64,000 bases of DNA, from positions 62,001-126,000 of the forward strand of contig NZ_JAAXCM010000064.1 of NCBI RefSeq assembly GCF_019734885.1. Reading direction: 5' to 3'. The notes beneath the pieces were generated by a model. The model did no database searches and was not told where the DNA came from. It saw only the letters and a program-made list of their open reading frames with translations. Positions 28,101 through 35,297 of the stretch are shown here, one piece after another (the stretch's first letter is position 1; every line of letters starts with the position of its first letter). The stretch comes from Pseudocoprococcus catus. GTDB taxonomy: Bacteria; Bacillota; Clostridia; Lachnospirales; Lachnospiraceae. The translations under genes were made by a program, and so were the position numbers.

Positions 28101-29732
28101 AAGATTGCCGTCCGGTCCGATATAAACCGTTGTAGATGTCACAATTTCCTCACGGATAGCATCGATTGGCGGATTGGTTACCTGTGCAAACATCTGTTTA
28201 AAATAAGAAAACAGTGGCTTCGGCTGATTGCTCAGAACAGAAAGCGGTGTATCCACACCCATGGCAGCAATTGGCTCTGCACCATTCTTGGCCATCGGAA
28301 GGATGGTATCCTTTAACTCTTCATATGTATAGCCGAATGCCTTCTGCAGTCTGATACGCTCATCCCTTGTATATTCCGGCACACGTTCATTTGGGATCTT
28401 CAAATCTTCAAGCTTAACAAGGTTGGCATCCACCCATTCACCATAAGGCTGGCTCTGAGCATATGTCTCCTTCAGCTCATCATCAGAGATCAAACGGCCC
28501 TGAACAGTATCTACCAGCAGCATCTTTCCCGGACGCAGACGATCCTTTAAAACAATATGTTCTTCCGGTACAGGCAGTGCACCAACTTCTGAAGACAGAA
28601 TCATGTAATCATCATCTGTCACATAATATCTGGACGGACGCAGACCGTTTCGGTCAAGCACCGCACCAAGAAGATCACCATCTGAAAAGACGATAGAAGC
28701 AGGGCCATCCCATGGCTCCAGCATCGTTGCATAGTACTGATAGAAATCTCTCTTTGTCTGGCTCATGCTCTTGTCATTCTCCCATGGTTCAGGGATTGTG
28801 ATCATGACAGCCTTCGGCAGCGGCATACCGCTCATCATCAGAAATTCCAACGTATTATCCAGCATCGCGGAATCAGAACCTGAAGAATTGATCACCGGCA
28901 GTACCTTATGCATCTCACCCTTCAGGACACCGGAAGACATCGTTTCCTCACGGGCCAACATGGTATCTGCATTGCCACGGATTGTATTGATCTCGCCGTT
29001 ATGGACAATCAAACGGTTTGGATGCGCACGCATCCAGCTTGGATTCGTATTCGTACTGAAACGTGAATGTACCGTTGCAATGGCTGATTCATAATCCTCA
29101 TCCTGAAGATCATCAAAGAACTTTCTCAGCTCGCCTACCAGGAACATACCTTTATAGACAATAGTACGGCTGGATAAAGAACAGACATAGGTATTATCAT
29201 TACTCTGTTCAAAAACACGTCTTGCAATGTACAGCTTACGATCAAAATCAATGCCCTTGACCACATCTGCCGGTTTCTTTACAAAGCCCTGCATAATATA
29301 TGGCATCTTGTCCAATGCTTTCTGTCCCAGTACGGATGGATTCGTCGGTACTGTACGCCATCCGAGGAATTCAAGACCTTCCTTTGCCACAATGATCTCA
29401 AACATCTTCTTGGCCTGATTCTTTCTCAGCTCATCATGCGGGAAGAAAAACATACCAACACCGTATTCCCGTTCTTCACCAATATCAAAACCCAGTTCCT
29501 CAGTCACTTTCTTAAAAAATCTGTGAGAAATCTGAAGCATAATACCAACACCATCACCGGTCTTGCCCTCGGCATCCTTACCTGCACGATGTTCCAGTGT
29601 TTCTACGATGGTCAGTGCATCCTCAACAGTCTTATGTGTCTTGATACCCTTAATATTCACAACTGCACCGATACCACATGCATCATGTTCAAAAGACGGA
29701 TCATATAAAGCCGGTTTCTTCTGCTGTTCCAT
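25194..29732 (-). CDS. gltB: Glutamate synthase large (alpha) subunit
   Basis: A 1512-residue enzyme that makes two glutamates from glutamine and 2-oxoglutarate. After a short propeptide (to FEHDA) comes the nucleophile Cys19 in the ACGIGAVV motif of the class II amidotransferase domain (residues 19 to about 430). Then follow the central domain, the FMN-binding synthase barrel (MSYGSISQEAHETLAIAMN, HLPGGKVYPWIAKTR, SGYDGGTGAAPRTSI), the 3Fe-4S cysteines in VCNLDTCPVGIATQ, and the C-terminal beta-helix (GGRVVVLGRTGKNFAAGMSG). I chose ATG 29732; a GTG two codons earlier is equally possible. A short leader with a terminator suggests attenuation. Confidence 0.97.
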   Translation of the reverse strand: MEQQKKPALYDPSFEHDACGIGAVVNIKGIKTHKTVEDALTIVETLEHRAGKDAEGKTGDGVGIMLQISHRFFKKVTEELGFDIGEEREYGVGMFFFPHDELRKNQAKKMFEIIVAKEGLEFLGWRTVPTNPSVLGQKALDKMPYIMQGFVKKPADVVKGIDFDRKLYIARRVFEQSNDNTYVCSLSSRTIVYKGMFLVGELRKFFDDLQDEDYESAIATVHSRFSTNTNPSWMRAHPNRLIVHNGEINTIRGNADTMLAREETMSSGVLKGEMHKVLPVINSSGSDSAMLDNTLEFLMMSGMPLPKAVMITIPEPWENDKSMSQTKRDFYQYYATMLEPWDGPASIVFSDGDLLGAVLDRNGLRPSRYYVTDDDYMILSSEVGALPVPEEHIVLKDRLRPGKMLLVDTVQGRLISDDELKETYAQSQPYGEWVDANLVKLEDLKIPNERVPEYTRDERIRLQKAFGYTYEELKDTILPMAKNGAEPIAAMGVDTPLSVLSNQPKPLFSYFKQMFAQVTNPPIDAIREEIVTSTTVYIGPDGNLLEEEAENCKMVQIHNPILTNTDLLKIKSMNIEGFKVATIPITYYVNTPLERALDHLFVEVDRAYRDGVNILILSDRGIDENHVAIPSLLAVSALEHYLVRTKKRTAVAVILESAEPREVHHFATLLGYGACAINPYLAQESIKELIDLHMLDKDYYAAVSDYNSAVLHGIVKIASKMGISTIQSYQGSQIFEAIGISKEVIDTYFTNTVSRIGGITLKDIERAMNTWHMRAFDPLGLDVDLSLDSIGGHKMRSGKEEHLYNARTIHLLQESTKRGDYEMFKEYSHNINEETRLMNLRGLLEFKFDEEGGIPIEEVESVDEIVKRFKTGAMSYGSISQEAHETLAIAMNMIHGKSNSGEGGESLERLTIGPDGLNRCSAIKQVASGRFGVTSRYLVSANEIQIKMAQGAKPGEGGHLPGGKVYPWIAKTRLSTPGVALISPPPHHDIYSIEDLAQLIYDLKNANRSARISVKLVSEAGVGTVAAGVAKAGAQVILISGYDGGTGAAPRTSIHNAGLPWEIGLAETHQTLIMNGLRSRVRLETDGKLMTGRDVAMAAILGAEEFGFATAPLVTMGCVMMRVCNLDTCPVGIATQNPELRKRFRGKPEYVVNFMKFVAQELREIMAKLGVHNLDELVGRSDLIKVREDVDPQIYGKLDLSAIVENPYLHEEKHLFMPQDVYDFGLQKTIDEKVFLKEFKSALAGKKKKKIEINVRNTDRTLGTIFGSEITKKYGDTLPEDQYIVKCNGSGGQSFGAFIPKGLTLELCGDSNDYFGKGLSGGKLVLYPPKNIKFESNENIIVGNVALYGATSGKAYISGVAGERFCVRNSGATAVVEGVGDHGCEYMTGGRVVVLGRTGKNFAAGMSGGIAYVLDENRDLYKRVNKELVSIDTVTSKYDVMELRDMIQAHVDNTGSAIGKEILDNFSEYLPKFKKIIPHDYSHMQTAIVHMEEKGLTFDQAQIEAFYASKRG

Positions 29733-29787
29733 TATCACTCACTACCTTTCTTCTATGTATAAAATTATCATTTCCAAAATATGGTAA

Positions 29788-29830
29788 CAAAAAAAGGACA
29801 AAACACGCCTGTAGTAGACGCCTTTGCCCT
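29788..29830 (-). promoter_or_regulatory. Leader terminator/attenuator of gltB
   Basis: On the minus strand a hairpin pairs GGGCAAA with TTTGTCC (29823-29829 with 29796-29802), with an inner CGTCT/AGGCG stem, and is followed by seven T (29789-29795). It starts within about 15 bases of the predicted transcription start and lies before gltB, so it must be bypassed for expression. A direct repeat of GCAAAGG precedes it. Control by antitermination (for example an ANTAR protein) is inferred. Confidence 0.65.
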
Positions 29831-29843
29831 TTGCTATGAAAAA

Positions 29844-29872
29844 AAGATAGCATATTTTATAGGCAATATCAA
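29844..29872 (-). promoter_or_regulatory. Candidate gltB promoter
   Basis: TTGATA and TATCTT are 17 bases apart on the minus strand, about 112 bases upstream of gltB and immediately before the leader hairpin. Confidence 0.6.
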
Positions 29873-29904
29873 GCTTTTTCCATAAACTCTCAAGCAATTT
29901 TTAT

Positions 29905-29985
29905 TTAATTGAGGGTTTGCAGCGATACATCCACACCATGCATAGTCTCTCCCTGTATCTCTGTGTGAAACTGTTCCTTCTCCAT
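29905..29985 (-). CDS. Possible 26-residue peptide or gene remnant upstream of gltB
   Basis: A short frame (MEKEQFHTEIQGETMHGVDV then SLQTLN) with AGAAGG before its ATG. The frame also stays open upstream for about ten codons, so it may be the tail of a decayed gene. No homologue is recognised. It fills part of the gap between gltB and the YheO-like gene. Confidence 0.2.
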   Translation of the reverse strand: MEKEQFHTEIQGETMHGVDVSLQTLN

Positions 29986-30051
29986 CTCGCCTTCTGCTGA
30001 ATCAACATAACAAAAAAATTGTTGCTTCCAAAAACTTTTTTGTCTTATCCC

Positions 30052-30080
30052 TTGCAATTTTTAACAAAAATTGATATATT
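30052..30080 (+). promoter_or_regulatory. Candidate promoter of the YheO-like regulator
   Basis: TTGCAA and TATATT are separated by 17 bases, about 55 bases before the start codon. Confidence 0.5.
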
Positions 30081-30134
30081 ATTATAATATTAATGTTCAT
30101 TTTAATCATATTTGCAGGAAGGAGACACAATTTT

Positions 30135-30758
30135 ATGACACTCAATCTGCCATTTTTCAGGCAGTTAGCAAAAGCGCTTGCCAAACAGTTTGGTGATAAC
30201 TGCGAAGTCGTTCTCCACGACCTGACATCTACAGATATTGAGCATTCCGTTGTCCTTGTTGAAAACGGACATGTGACGCATCGTGCAGTCGGAGACGGTC
30301 CTTCACACGTTGTTCTGGAAGCCATGAAAGCAATGGGAGCTCAGGGTTCTACTCCACCAGATCACCTGGCATACCTGACCAAAACAGGCGCCAGTACAAT
30401 CTATATTCATGATGACACCGAGCAGAAGATTACCGGTATTCTGTCTATCAATTACGATATTACAAGCATGCTGTTGGCTGAACAGGCGCTGAAATCCCTG
30501 GTTGCCAATGAGGATGATAAGAAGGAACCTGAAAGTATCCCTCAGAATGTGAATGATCTGTTGGAAGATCTGATTCGCCAGTCTGTTACCCTGGTCGGCA
30601 AACCGGTGGCCATGATGACCAAGGATGATAAAGTGCGTGCCATTCAATTTCTGAATGATGCCGGTGCATTTCTCATTACAAAATCCGGAGACAAAATTTC
30701 AAACTTTTTCGGCATCTCCAAATATACACTTTACAGCTATATTGATGTCAACAAATAA
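30135..30758 (+). CDS. YheO/DauR-like PAS and helix-turn-helix regulator
   Basis: A 207-residue protein. The N-terminal half is a YheO-like PAS domain (LAKQFGDNCEVVLHDLTSTD, IEHSVVLVENGHVTHRAVGD, YIHDDTEQKITGILSINYDI). The C-terminal half ends in a helix-turn-helix of the DauR/HTH_22 type (DKVRAIQFLNDAGAFLITKS, then GISKYTLYSYID). DauR in Pseudomonas represses D-arginine catabolism; the ligand here is unknown. ATG 30135 has GGAAGGAG about 12 bases upstream. It is divergent from gltB, about 400 bases away, and has its own promoter and terminator. Confidence 0.88.
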   Translation: MTLNLPFFRQLAKALAKQFGDNCEVVLHDLTSTDIEHSVVLVENGHVTHRAVGDGPSHVVLEAMKAMGAQGSTPPDHLAYLTKTGASTIYIHDDTEQKITGILSINYDITSMLLAEQALKSLVANEDDKKEPESIPQNVNDLLEDLIRQSVTLVGKPVAMMTKDDKVRAIQFLNDAGAFLITKSGDKISNFFGISKYTLYSYIDVNK

Positions 30759-30785
30759 AAGGACGGCTTCCACCGTCCTTTTATT
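30754..30785. terminator. Bidirectional rho-independent terminator
   Basis: A perfect 13-bp stem (30754-30766 with 30773-30785), 6-base loop and T/A-rich flanks, between converging yheO-like and dus genes. Confidence 0.9.
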
Positions 30786-30800
30786 ATACTGCCATTTACC

Positions 30801-31790
30801 CTAAAACTTATGTACTTCCATCTCAGAATGAAACCCCTGTCCTTTCACTACTGTACAGTTTGACGCAATTTCTTCCGCTTTCCTGAAGAATTCCGCCCCA
30901 TCTCTCAGATGCATCAGCACATCAATCTCCTGTCGGTCCTCCTCTGAAAGGATCCAGCTGATATAATGCCAGAATTCCTTCATCAGAAAAACGACTTTCT
31001 TATTTCCCTGCAGGCGTACTTCATATTCATCCCGCATTGTATGATAATAATCCGCCAGTTCTTCCCGGGACGCACAATCCCCGCCTCGAATTTCACGGCA
31101 CAATGCCGGATTAGACAAAAGTCCCCGGCCCATCATCCAGTGACGGATATCTGAATATTTTTCACTGACACATCCATAAGCTGCTGCTGTAAATATATCC
31201 CCATTATAGCAAACAGGAAAAGGCATCCTGGCACTCGCTTTCTCAAAGGCTTCCATATCCGGCTTACCGCTGTAATAGTCCATTCTGATTCTCGGATGCA
31301 CGATCAGCATTTCCACCGGAAAGGCTTCATAAATGTCAAGGATGTCATCAAACTCATCCGCACGGTTCAGCCCGATCCTTGTCTTCAAAGAAATCTTCAT
31401 ATCTGTTTTTTCAAAAATATCTGCCAAGAAAGCTTTCAGCGCCTCCTTTTCTCCAAGGAATCCTGAGCCGCGCCCCTTTGATGCCACTGTACTCGATGGG
31501 CACCCCAGATTCAGGTTCACTTCATCATACCCCATCCTTTTTAATGTATGGGCTGTGGCTATAAAATCCTCTGCACAATTTGACAAAAGCTGTGGAACAA
31601 CCCAACATCCCTCATTGTACTCCGGCGCAATTTCCAATAAATCCTTTTTGCTGATTTTTCCTTTTGGATTGGTAAATATAAACGGTGCATAATATCTGTC
31701 CACACCGCCGAATATCCGATGATGGGCTCTTCGGTAAATGCTGCCTGTAATCCCCTCCATGGGTGCAAAATATAATTGGTTCTCACTCAT
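30801..31790 (-). CDS. tRNA-dihydrouridine synthase family protein
   Basis: A 329-residue FMN enzyme that reduces uridine in the tRNA D-loop. It starts LYFAPMEGITGSIYRRA. It carries the catalytic Cys in VNLNLGCPSSTVASKGRGSG (the catalytic loop), the FMN-binding Lys in MKISLKTRIGL, the His in LIVHPRIRMDYYSG, and a C-terminal helical domain. The sequence is closer to the Clostridia Dus paralogue often found alone than to DusB with nifR3 context. It lies downstream of spoVT, with no promoter that I can support between them. Confidence 0.93.
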   Translation of the reverse strand: MSENQLYFAPMEGITGSIYRRAHHRIFGGVDRYYAPFIFTNPKGKISKKDLLEIAPEYNEGCWVVPQLLSNCAEDFIATAHTLKRMGYDEVNLNLGCPSSTVASKGRGSGFLGEKEALKAFLADIFEKTDMKISLKTRIGLNRADEFDDILDIYEAFPVEMLIVHPRIRMDYYSGKPDMEAFEKASARMPFPVCYNGDIFTAAAYGCVSEKYSDIRHWMMGRGLLSNPALCREIRGGDCASREELADYYHTMRDEYEVRLQGNKKVVFLMKEFWHYISWILSEEDRQEIDVLMHLRDGAEFFRKAEEIASNCTVVKGQGFHSEMEVHKF

Positions 31791-31908
31791 TGCCTTTTTC
31801 CTCTGTTCAAGAAATTTCTTTTCTGATTATAACAATGGCACAGGCTAAAATCAAGAAAATTATGTTCTCTGCAACTTTGCCTGTGCCGCTTGTACCCCGC
31901 CGCCCGTC

Positions 31909-32457
31909 TTATTGTTCCAACTGTCTTCCGAGAAAGCTGGCAGCTGAAGCAGCCAGTTTCATCTCCATCTCACCCATCCGTACTTTGTCATCCTTTGTCG
32001 TCAGAATAACGGTGCCAATGGCATCCCCCTCTGCGATAATCGGATAGATGACCTGTGCTGTATAATTTTCTCCGCCATCCTCTGTGATGGGAATAAACTT
32101 CCGTTCTCCTTTGACAGCCAACAGGCTTTCTCGCTGGTTCATCAATGTATCCATCTGCCGGCTGATCGCCTTCTTGGCCAGATCCTTTTTCCCTGCACCA
32201 GCCACAGCAATGTGCTGATCTCTATCTGTAATACTGACGATATATCCTGTATTTTGAGCCAGTGCTTCCGCATATTGTTTTGAAAACTGGCTCAATTCAC
32301 CGATCGGTGAATATTTTCGGAGAATAATACCGCCTTCCCTGTCTGTATAAATTTCCAACGGGTCGCCCTCCCGGATTCTCAGCGTTCTTCTGATTTCTTT
32401 CGGCACAACCACCCGCCCCAGATCATCGATACGTCTTACAATTCCTGTCGCCTTCAT
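31909..32457 (-). CDS. spoVT: Stage V sporulation protein T (AbrB-type regulator)
   Basis: A 182-residue regulator. Residues 1-50 form the AbrB-like swapped-hairpin DNA-binding domain (MKATGIVRRIDDLGRVVVPK, EIRRTLRIREGDPLEIYTDR). Residues 55-182 form the GAF-like domain typical of SpoVT (GYIVSITDRDQHIAVAGAGK, and TVILTTKDDKVRMGEMEMKL). SpoVT tunes sigma-G genes in the developing spore, so its presence supports spore formation. A near-consensus sigma-G promoter lies about 120 bases upstream. A 9-bp inverted repeat (31837-31845 with 31879-31887) lies after the stop and may end the transcript. Confidence 0.96.
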   Translation of the reverse strand: MKATGIVRRIDDLGRVVVPKEIRRTLRIREGDPLEIYTDREGGIILRKYSPIGELSQFSKQYAEALAQNTGYIVSITDRDQHIAVAGAGKKDLAKKAISRQMDTLMNQRESLLAVKGERKFIPITEDGGENYTAQVIYPIIAEGDAIGTVILTTKDDKVRMGEMEMKLAASAASFLGRQLEQ

Positions 32458-32579
32458 AATGCCATTCCTCCTGTTTACTGTCTATTTTCATCCGTGACCC
32501 GCCCATGGGTCCCGATACGGAATTCCGGTCTGCTGCACAGACATCATTTTCATCTGAATTCCCACACATCTTATACAGG

Positions 32580-32610
32580 TAGTATGTGGCAGTGTCAATA
32601 AATTTATTCA
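32580..32610 (-). promoter_or_regulatory. Sigma-G promoter of spoVT
   Basis: On the minus strand TGAATA is followed after 18 bases by CATACTA, an exact match to the forespore sigma-G consensus hexamers as known in Bacillus and Clostridia. It is upstream of spoVT, a known sigma-G target. Confidence 0.85.
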
Positions 32611-32639
32611 TCGGACAGATGATCTGAAACGCAAACGCA

Positions 32640-32675
32640 AAAATAACCAGACAGATTAAACTGCCCGGTTATTTT
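32640..32675 (-). terminator. Rho-independent terminator after the 32713 lipoprotein gene
   Basis: A 15-bp stem (32640-32654 with 32661-32675) with a few G-T or mismatched pairs is followed by a T-rich stretch on the minus strand, 37 bases past the stop. Confidence 0.8.
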
Positions 32676-32712
32676 CATCATATAAAGTCTTCTTCAAGTC
32701 TTCAGATTCAAT

Positions 32713-33597
32713 TTATGCTGCTGATTCACTCTCAGTCTGAGTCTCTGTTTCTGTAGATGTCTCATTCTGAAGATCATTCAGATAATCTGTCACATCGATT
32801 GCAGAATCAACAACATCCTGAGGAACTGTGATGGCATCCACTGTGTCAAAGTTTGTATATTCCATCTTCATATTGAACTTGCTGAATGTCACCTGTTCAT
32901 CGCCTTCGCCGGCTGTCATTCCATTGAAAGTCATATCCATATACAACGGATTCTTATCTGCCTTGCTGATGGCGTAAGTAAAATCAACAGAAATATCTTC
33001 CAAATCCATATCTGTATTCCCCGTCAGATTGCCGAGGGTGCGCTCCATGGAACCCATCAGGTTCTTCACATCTTCACCTGAAATACTGCCTGTAATGATG
33101 TAAGCTTCTGTTCCATTGACATCTTCTGTCTCGTCTGCTAACTTCAGAGAATTCTTGCTCTTAAGCAGATCTTCTGCTGCAGCATTGATTCTCTCTACAG
33201 AATCCTTGTCATAGGCCATCTTCGACACCATCCATTGGCCCGCCATACCGGCATAAGAAAGAATCTGGTCATCCTGGACCACTGTGTAATTCTCCATATC
33301 CATCGCTGTACCCAGCCTCGGAATACTGATATTTTCCTTCAAGTAGTTAGCAACCGGCTCTGTGGTTGTCTGCATGGTCATGTCCATGGTCAGATCCATG
33401 GTTCCGCCAAGGGCTTCTGCCTCAAGTGTGATCTCCGCTGTTGTGTGTGTCTCCAAAGACTTCATTGCATCACATTTACTCTTGACTTCCTGCAATAAAG
33501 ATTCTGCAGTTACCTTTGATGCGGATGCTCCGCAGCCCGCCAACATAACTGCTGCCAAAATTCCTGCCGTCACCATGCCCAAGAATCGCTTCTTCAT
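32713..33597 (-). CDS. DUF6612-like/LolA-fold lipoprotein
   Basis: A 294-residue lipoprotein with the lipobox LAGC near residue 22. It continues with a repetitive beta-rich body in which Thr and Met alternate (GGTMDLTMDMTMQTTTEP), MENYTVVQDDQILSYAGMAG, and TYAISKADKNPLYMDMTFNG. This resembles the half-barrel of LolA/LppX and of the DUF6612 lipoproteins common in Clostridia. The C-terminal end is a Thr/Glu/Ser-rich tail (ETSTETETQTESESAA). Such proteins may carry lipids or bind cell-wall components; the role is not established. Single-gene unit followed by its own terminator. Confidence 0.7.
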   Translation of the reverse strand: MKKRFLGMVTAGILAAVMLAGCGASASKVTAESLLQEVKSKCDAMKSLETHTTAEITLEAEALGGTMDLTMDMTMQTTTEPVANYLKENISIPRLGTAMDMENYTVVQDDQILSYAGMAGQWMVSKMAYDKDSVERINAAAEDLLKSKNSLKLADETEDVNGTEAYIITGSISGEDVKNLMGSMERTLGNLTGNTDMDLEDISVDFTYAISKADKNPLYMDMTFNGMTAGEGDEQVTFSKFNMKMEYTNFDTVDAITVPQDVVDSAIDVTDYLNDLQNETSTETETQTESESAA

Positions 33598-33710
33598 ACT
33601 TCCCCTTTTCCTTTCTCCCTGTGCCCCAAAGCCCAGTCCTTGTCCCCATTTTCATGCATCTTATATTCAGATTATAACATACCTGATGCATGAAAACAAC
33701 GGAGGAAGCC

Positions 33711-34205
33711 TTACGATTCTCTAACAATCACCTGCCATGCCTCTGTCAGTTTCTCCATATTCCAGGCCGCATTGGCCGGACTGGTGGAAGGCAGACACAC
33801 CGGCATCACTCCGGTTTCCGGAAGAACATATTTCTTATAGAGTTTAAACGCTGTCTGGCCATTGACAAATATCTGCCGGATTGGTGCTATCGAGAGAACC
33901 CTGCCGATATCATTGGCTACAACATTTTTTATACTACTGTCGCTGGAGCCGATAATATCACAACTGGCAATCACATCCCACAGGGCAATCTGATGTTCCA
34001 GCAAAAATTGTTTCTTTTGTTCCACATTTTCTAACGGCGCATGATCTGTCACCGCTGCCAGCACTTTCCAGAAACGATTCTGCGGATGATTATAAAAAAA
34101 CTGCCCCCGGGATTTCACCGAAGGCAGCGATCCAAGTATCAATATCCGCGAATGCTCATCATAAACGGGTGTCAGATCATGTACCACATGAGTATATGTA
34201 CGCAT
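33711..34205 (-). CDS. DNA-deoxyinosine (hypoxanthine) glycosylase, uracil-DNA glycosylase superfamily
   Basis: A 164-residue protein with ILILGSLPSVKSRGQFFYNH and PQNRFWKVLAAV, the active-site block of the Mug/UDG superfamily, and LPSTSPANAAW near the end, the second substrate-binding loop. This pattern fits the small DNA-deoxyinosine glycosylases (TIGR04274 type), which remove deaminated adenine. The length is right. It sits 2 bases after the DegV gene stop, so it is probably co-transcribed with it. Confidence 0.87.
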   Translation of the reverse strand: MRTYTHVVHDLTPVYDEHSRILILGSLPSVKSRGQFFYNHPQNRFWKVLAAVTDHAPLENVEQKKQFLLEHQIALWDVIASCDIIGSSDSSIKNVVANDIGRVLSIAPIRQIFVNGQTAFKLYKKYVLPETGVMPVCLPSTSPANAAWNMEKLTEAWQVIVRES

Positions 34206-34207
34206 TT

Positions 34208-35080
34208 CTAATATTCCGTCTTCTTTGTCACTGTTACAGCCAGAGCACCCGGTCCGATATGACAGGATATACTTAATGAAAGCGGATCTACTATAATCTC
34301 CTTGTCCGGGAATTCCCTGCGGATTTCTTCAAGCCACTGTTCAACACCTTCACCCGGTGTATAAGCAGCTGCAATGTGGAGATTATCCATATTCGCCTCG
34401 CCGCCCATACGTGTCTCGATGTCCTTGTGAATCGCATCAAGCATAATTCTCTTGGCCTGCTTCACGGTTCTGGCCTTTGCAAAAGCATCCAGCTTCTCGC
34501 CCTGGATCTGCAGAACCGGCTTCAGTCTGAGCAATGTACCAAGGGCTGCTGCTGCCGGTGTGATACGTCCGCCTTTCTTCAGATACTTCAATGTATCTAC
34601 CATAATATAAATGCTGGAATTAAACTTCTGCTCCTCCAGTATCCGCTTGATCTCTGCTGCTGAAAAACCGTCTTCCGCCATCTTCATGGCATCCAGTGCA
34701 GAAAGCTTCATGGTCACGGAAATTCTCTGGTTGTCCACAACCTGAACCTTGCCGTCATAGTCTTGAGCCAGCATCATGGCTGTAGCACAGGAACTGCTGA
34801 GCCCGCTTGACATCGGAATGTGGACGATCTCATCATACCCTTTATTCTTCAAAAGGTCATCCCACAGAGACATGACTGCATCCGGTGAAGGCTGTGATGT
34901 GGATACATCTGCATCTCCCGTCAGCTTCTCATAAAATTGTTCCTGTGTCAGATTAATATCCTCAAAATACTGCTGTCCATCTATATCAAAAGGCATCGGT
35001 AATACATAAACACCTAGCTGCTTTCCTTCTGCCTGGGTGATGCCGCTGTTACTGTCTGTCACAATAGCGATTTTTGCCAT
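34208..35080 (-). CDS. DegV family fatty-acid-binding protein
   Basis: A 290-residue DegV protein that holds a fatty acid in a two-domain fold. It starts IAIVTDSNSGITQAEGKQLG and has VSTSQPSPDAVMSLWDDLL and IHIPMSSGLSSSCATAMMLA, the Ser motifs that bind the carboxylate. KYLKKGGRITPAAAALGTLL and KPVLQIQGEKL mark the second domain. In Firmicutes, relatives (FakB) deliver exogenous fatty acids to the FakA kinase; this role is possible but not shown. A DNA glycosylase gene follows directly. Confidence 0.94.
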   Translation of the reverse strand: MAKIAIVTDSNSGITQAEGKQLGVYVLPMPFDIDGQQYFEDINLTQEQFYEKLTGDADVSTSQPSPDAVMSLWDDLLKNKGYDEIVHIPMSSGLSSSCATAMMLAQDYDGKVQVVDNQRISVTMKLSALDAMKMAEDGFSAAEIKRILEEQKFNSSIYIMVDTLKYLKKGGRITPAAAALGTLLRLKPVLQIQGEKLDAFAKARTVKQAKRIMLDAIHKDIETRMGGEANMDNLHIAAAYTPGEGVEQWLEEIRREFPDKEIIVDPLSLSISCHIGPGALAVTVTKKTEY

Positions 35081-35241
35081 TGGCTAATCCTCCTTATTTT
35101 TATTCCTTTTACACACTTACGCAAGTCTGCGCAGCATTGCTTCCATTCCGGCCAGAGTTCAATCTCAGACCAAATCAAAAGCAGTTTACTTGTCTAATAT
35201 ACCGTAAAAATCGCTATTTTGCAAGGATATCCGCCTTTTTC

Positions 35242-35271
35242 TTGACAAGGTGGCCCTGTTCACGCTAAAAT
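35242..35271 (+). promoter_or_regulatory. Sigma-A promoter of prfC
   Basis: TTGACA and TAAAAT separated by 18 bases, about 27 bases before the prfC start codon. Confidence 0.75.
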
Positions 35272-35297
35272 ATCAGAGATTGAATGGAGGATTTAAA

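Noticed and set aside
25263-29418. Many plus-strand open frames opposite gltB
   Set aside because: They are short, without ribosome sites or recognisable domains, and follow the codon pattern of the real gene on the other strand.
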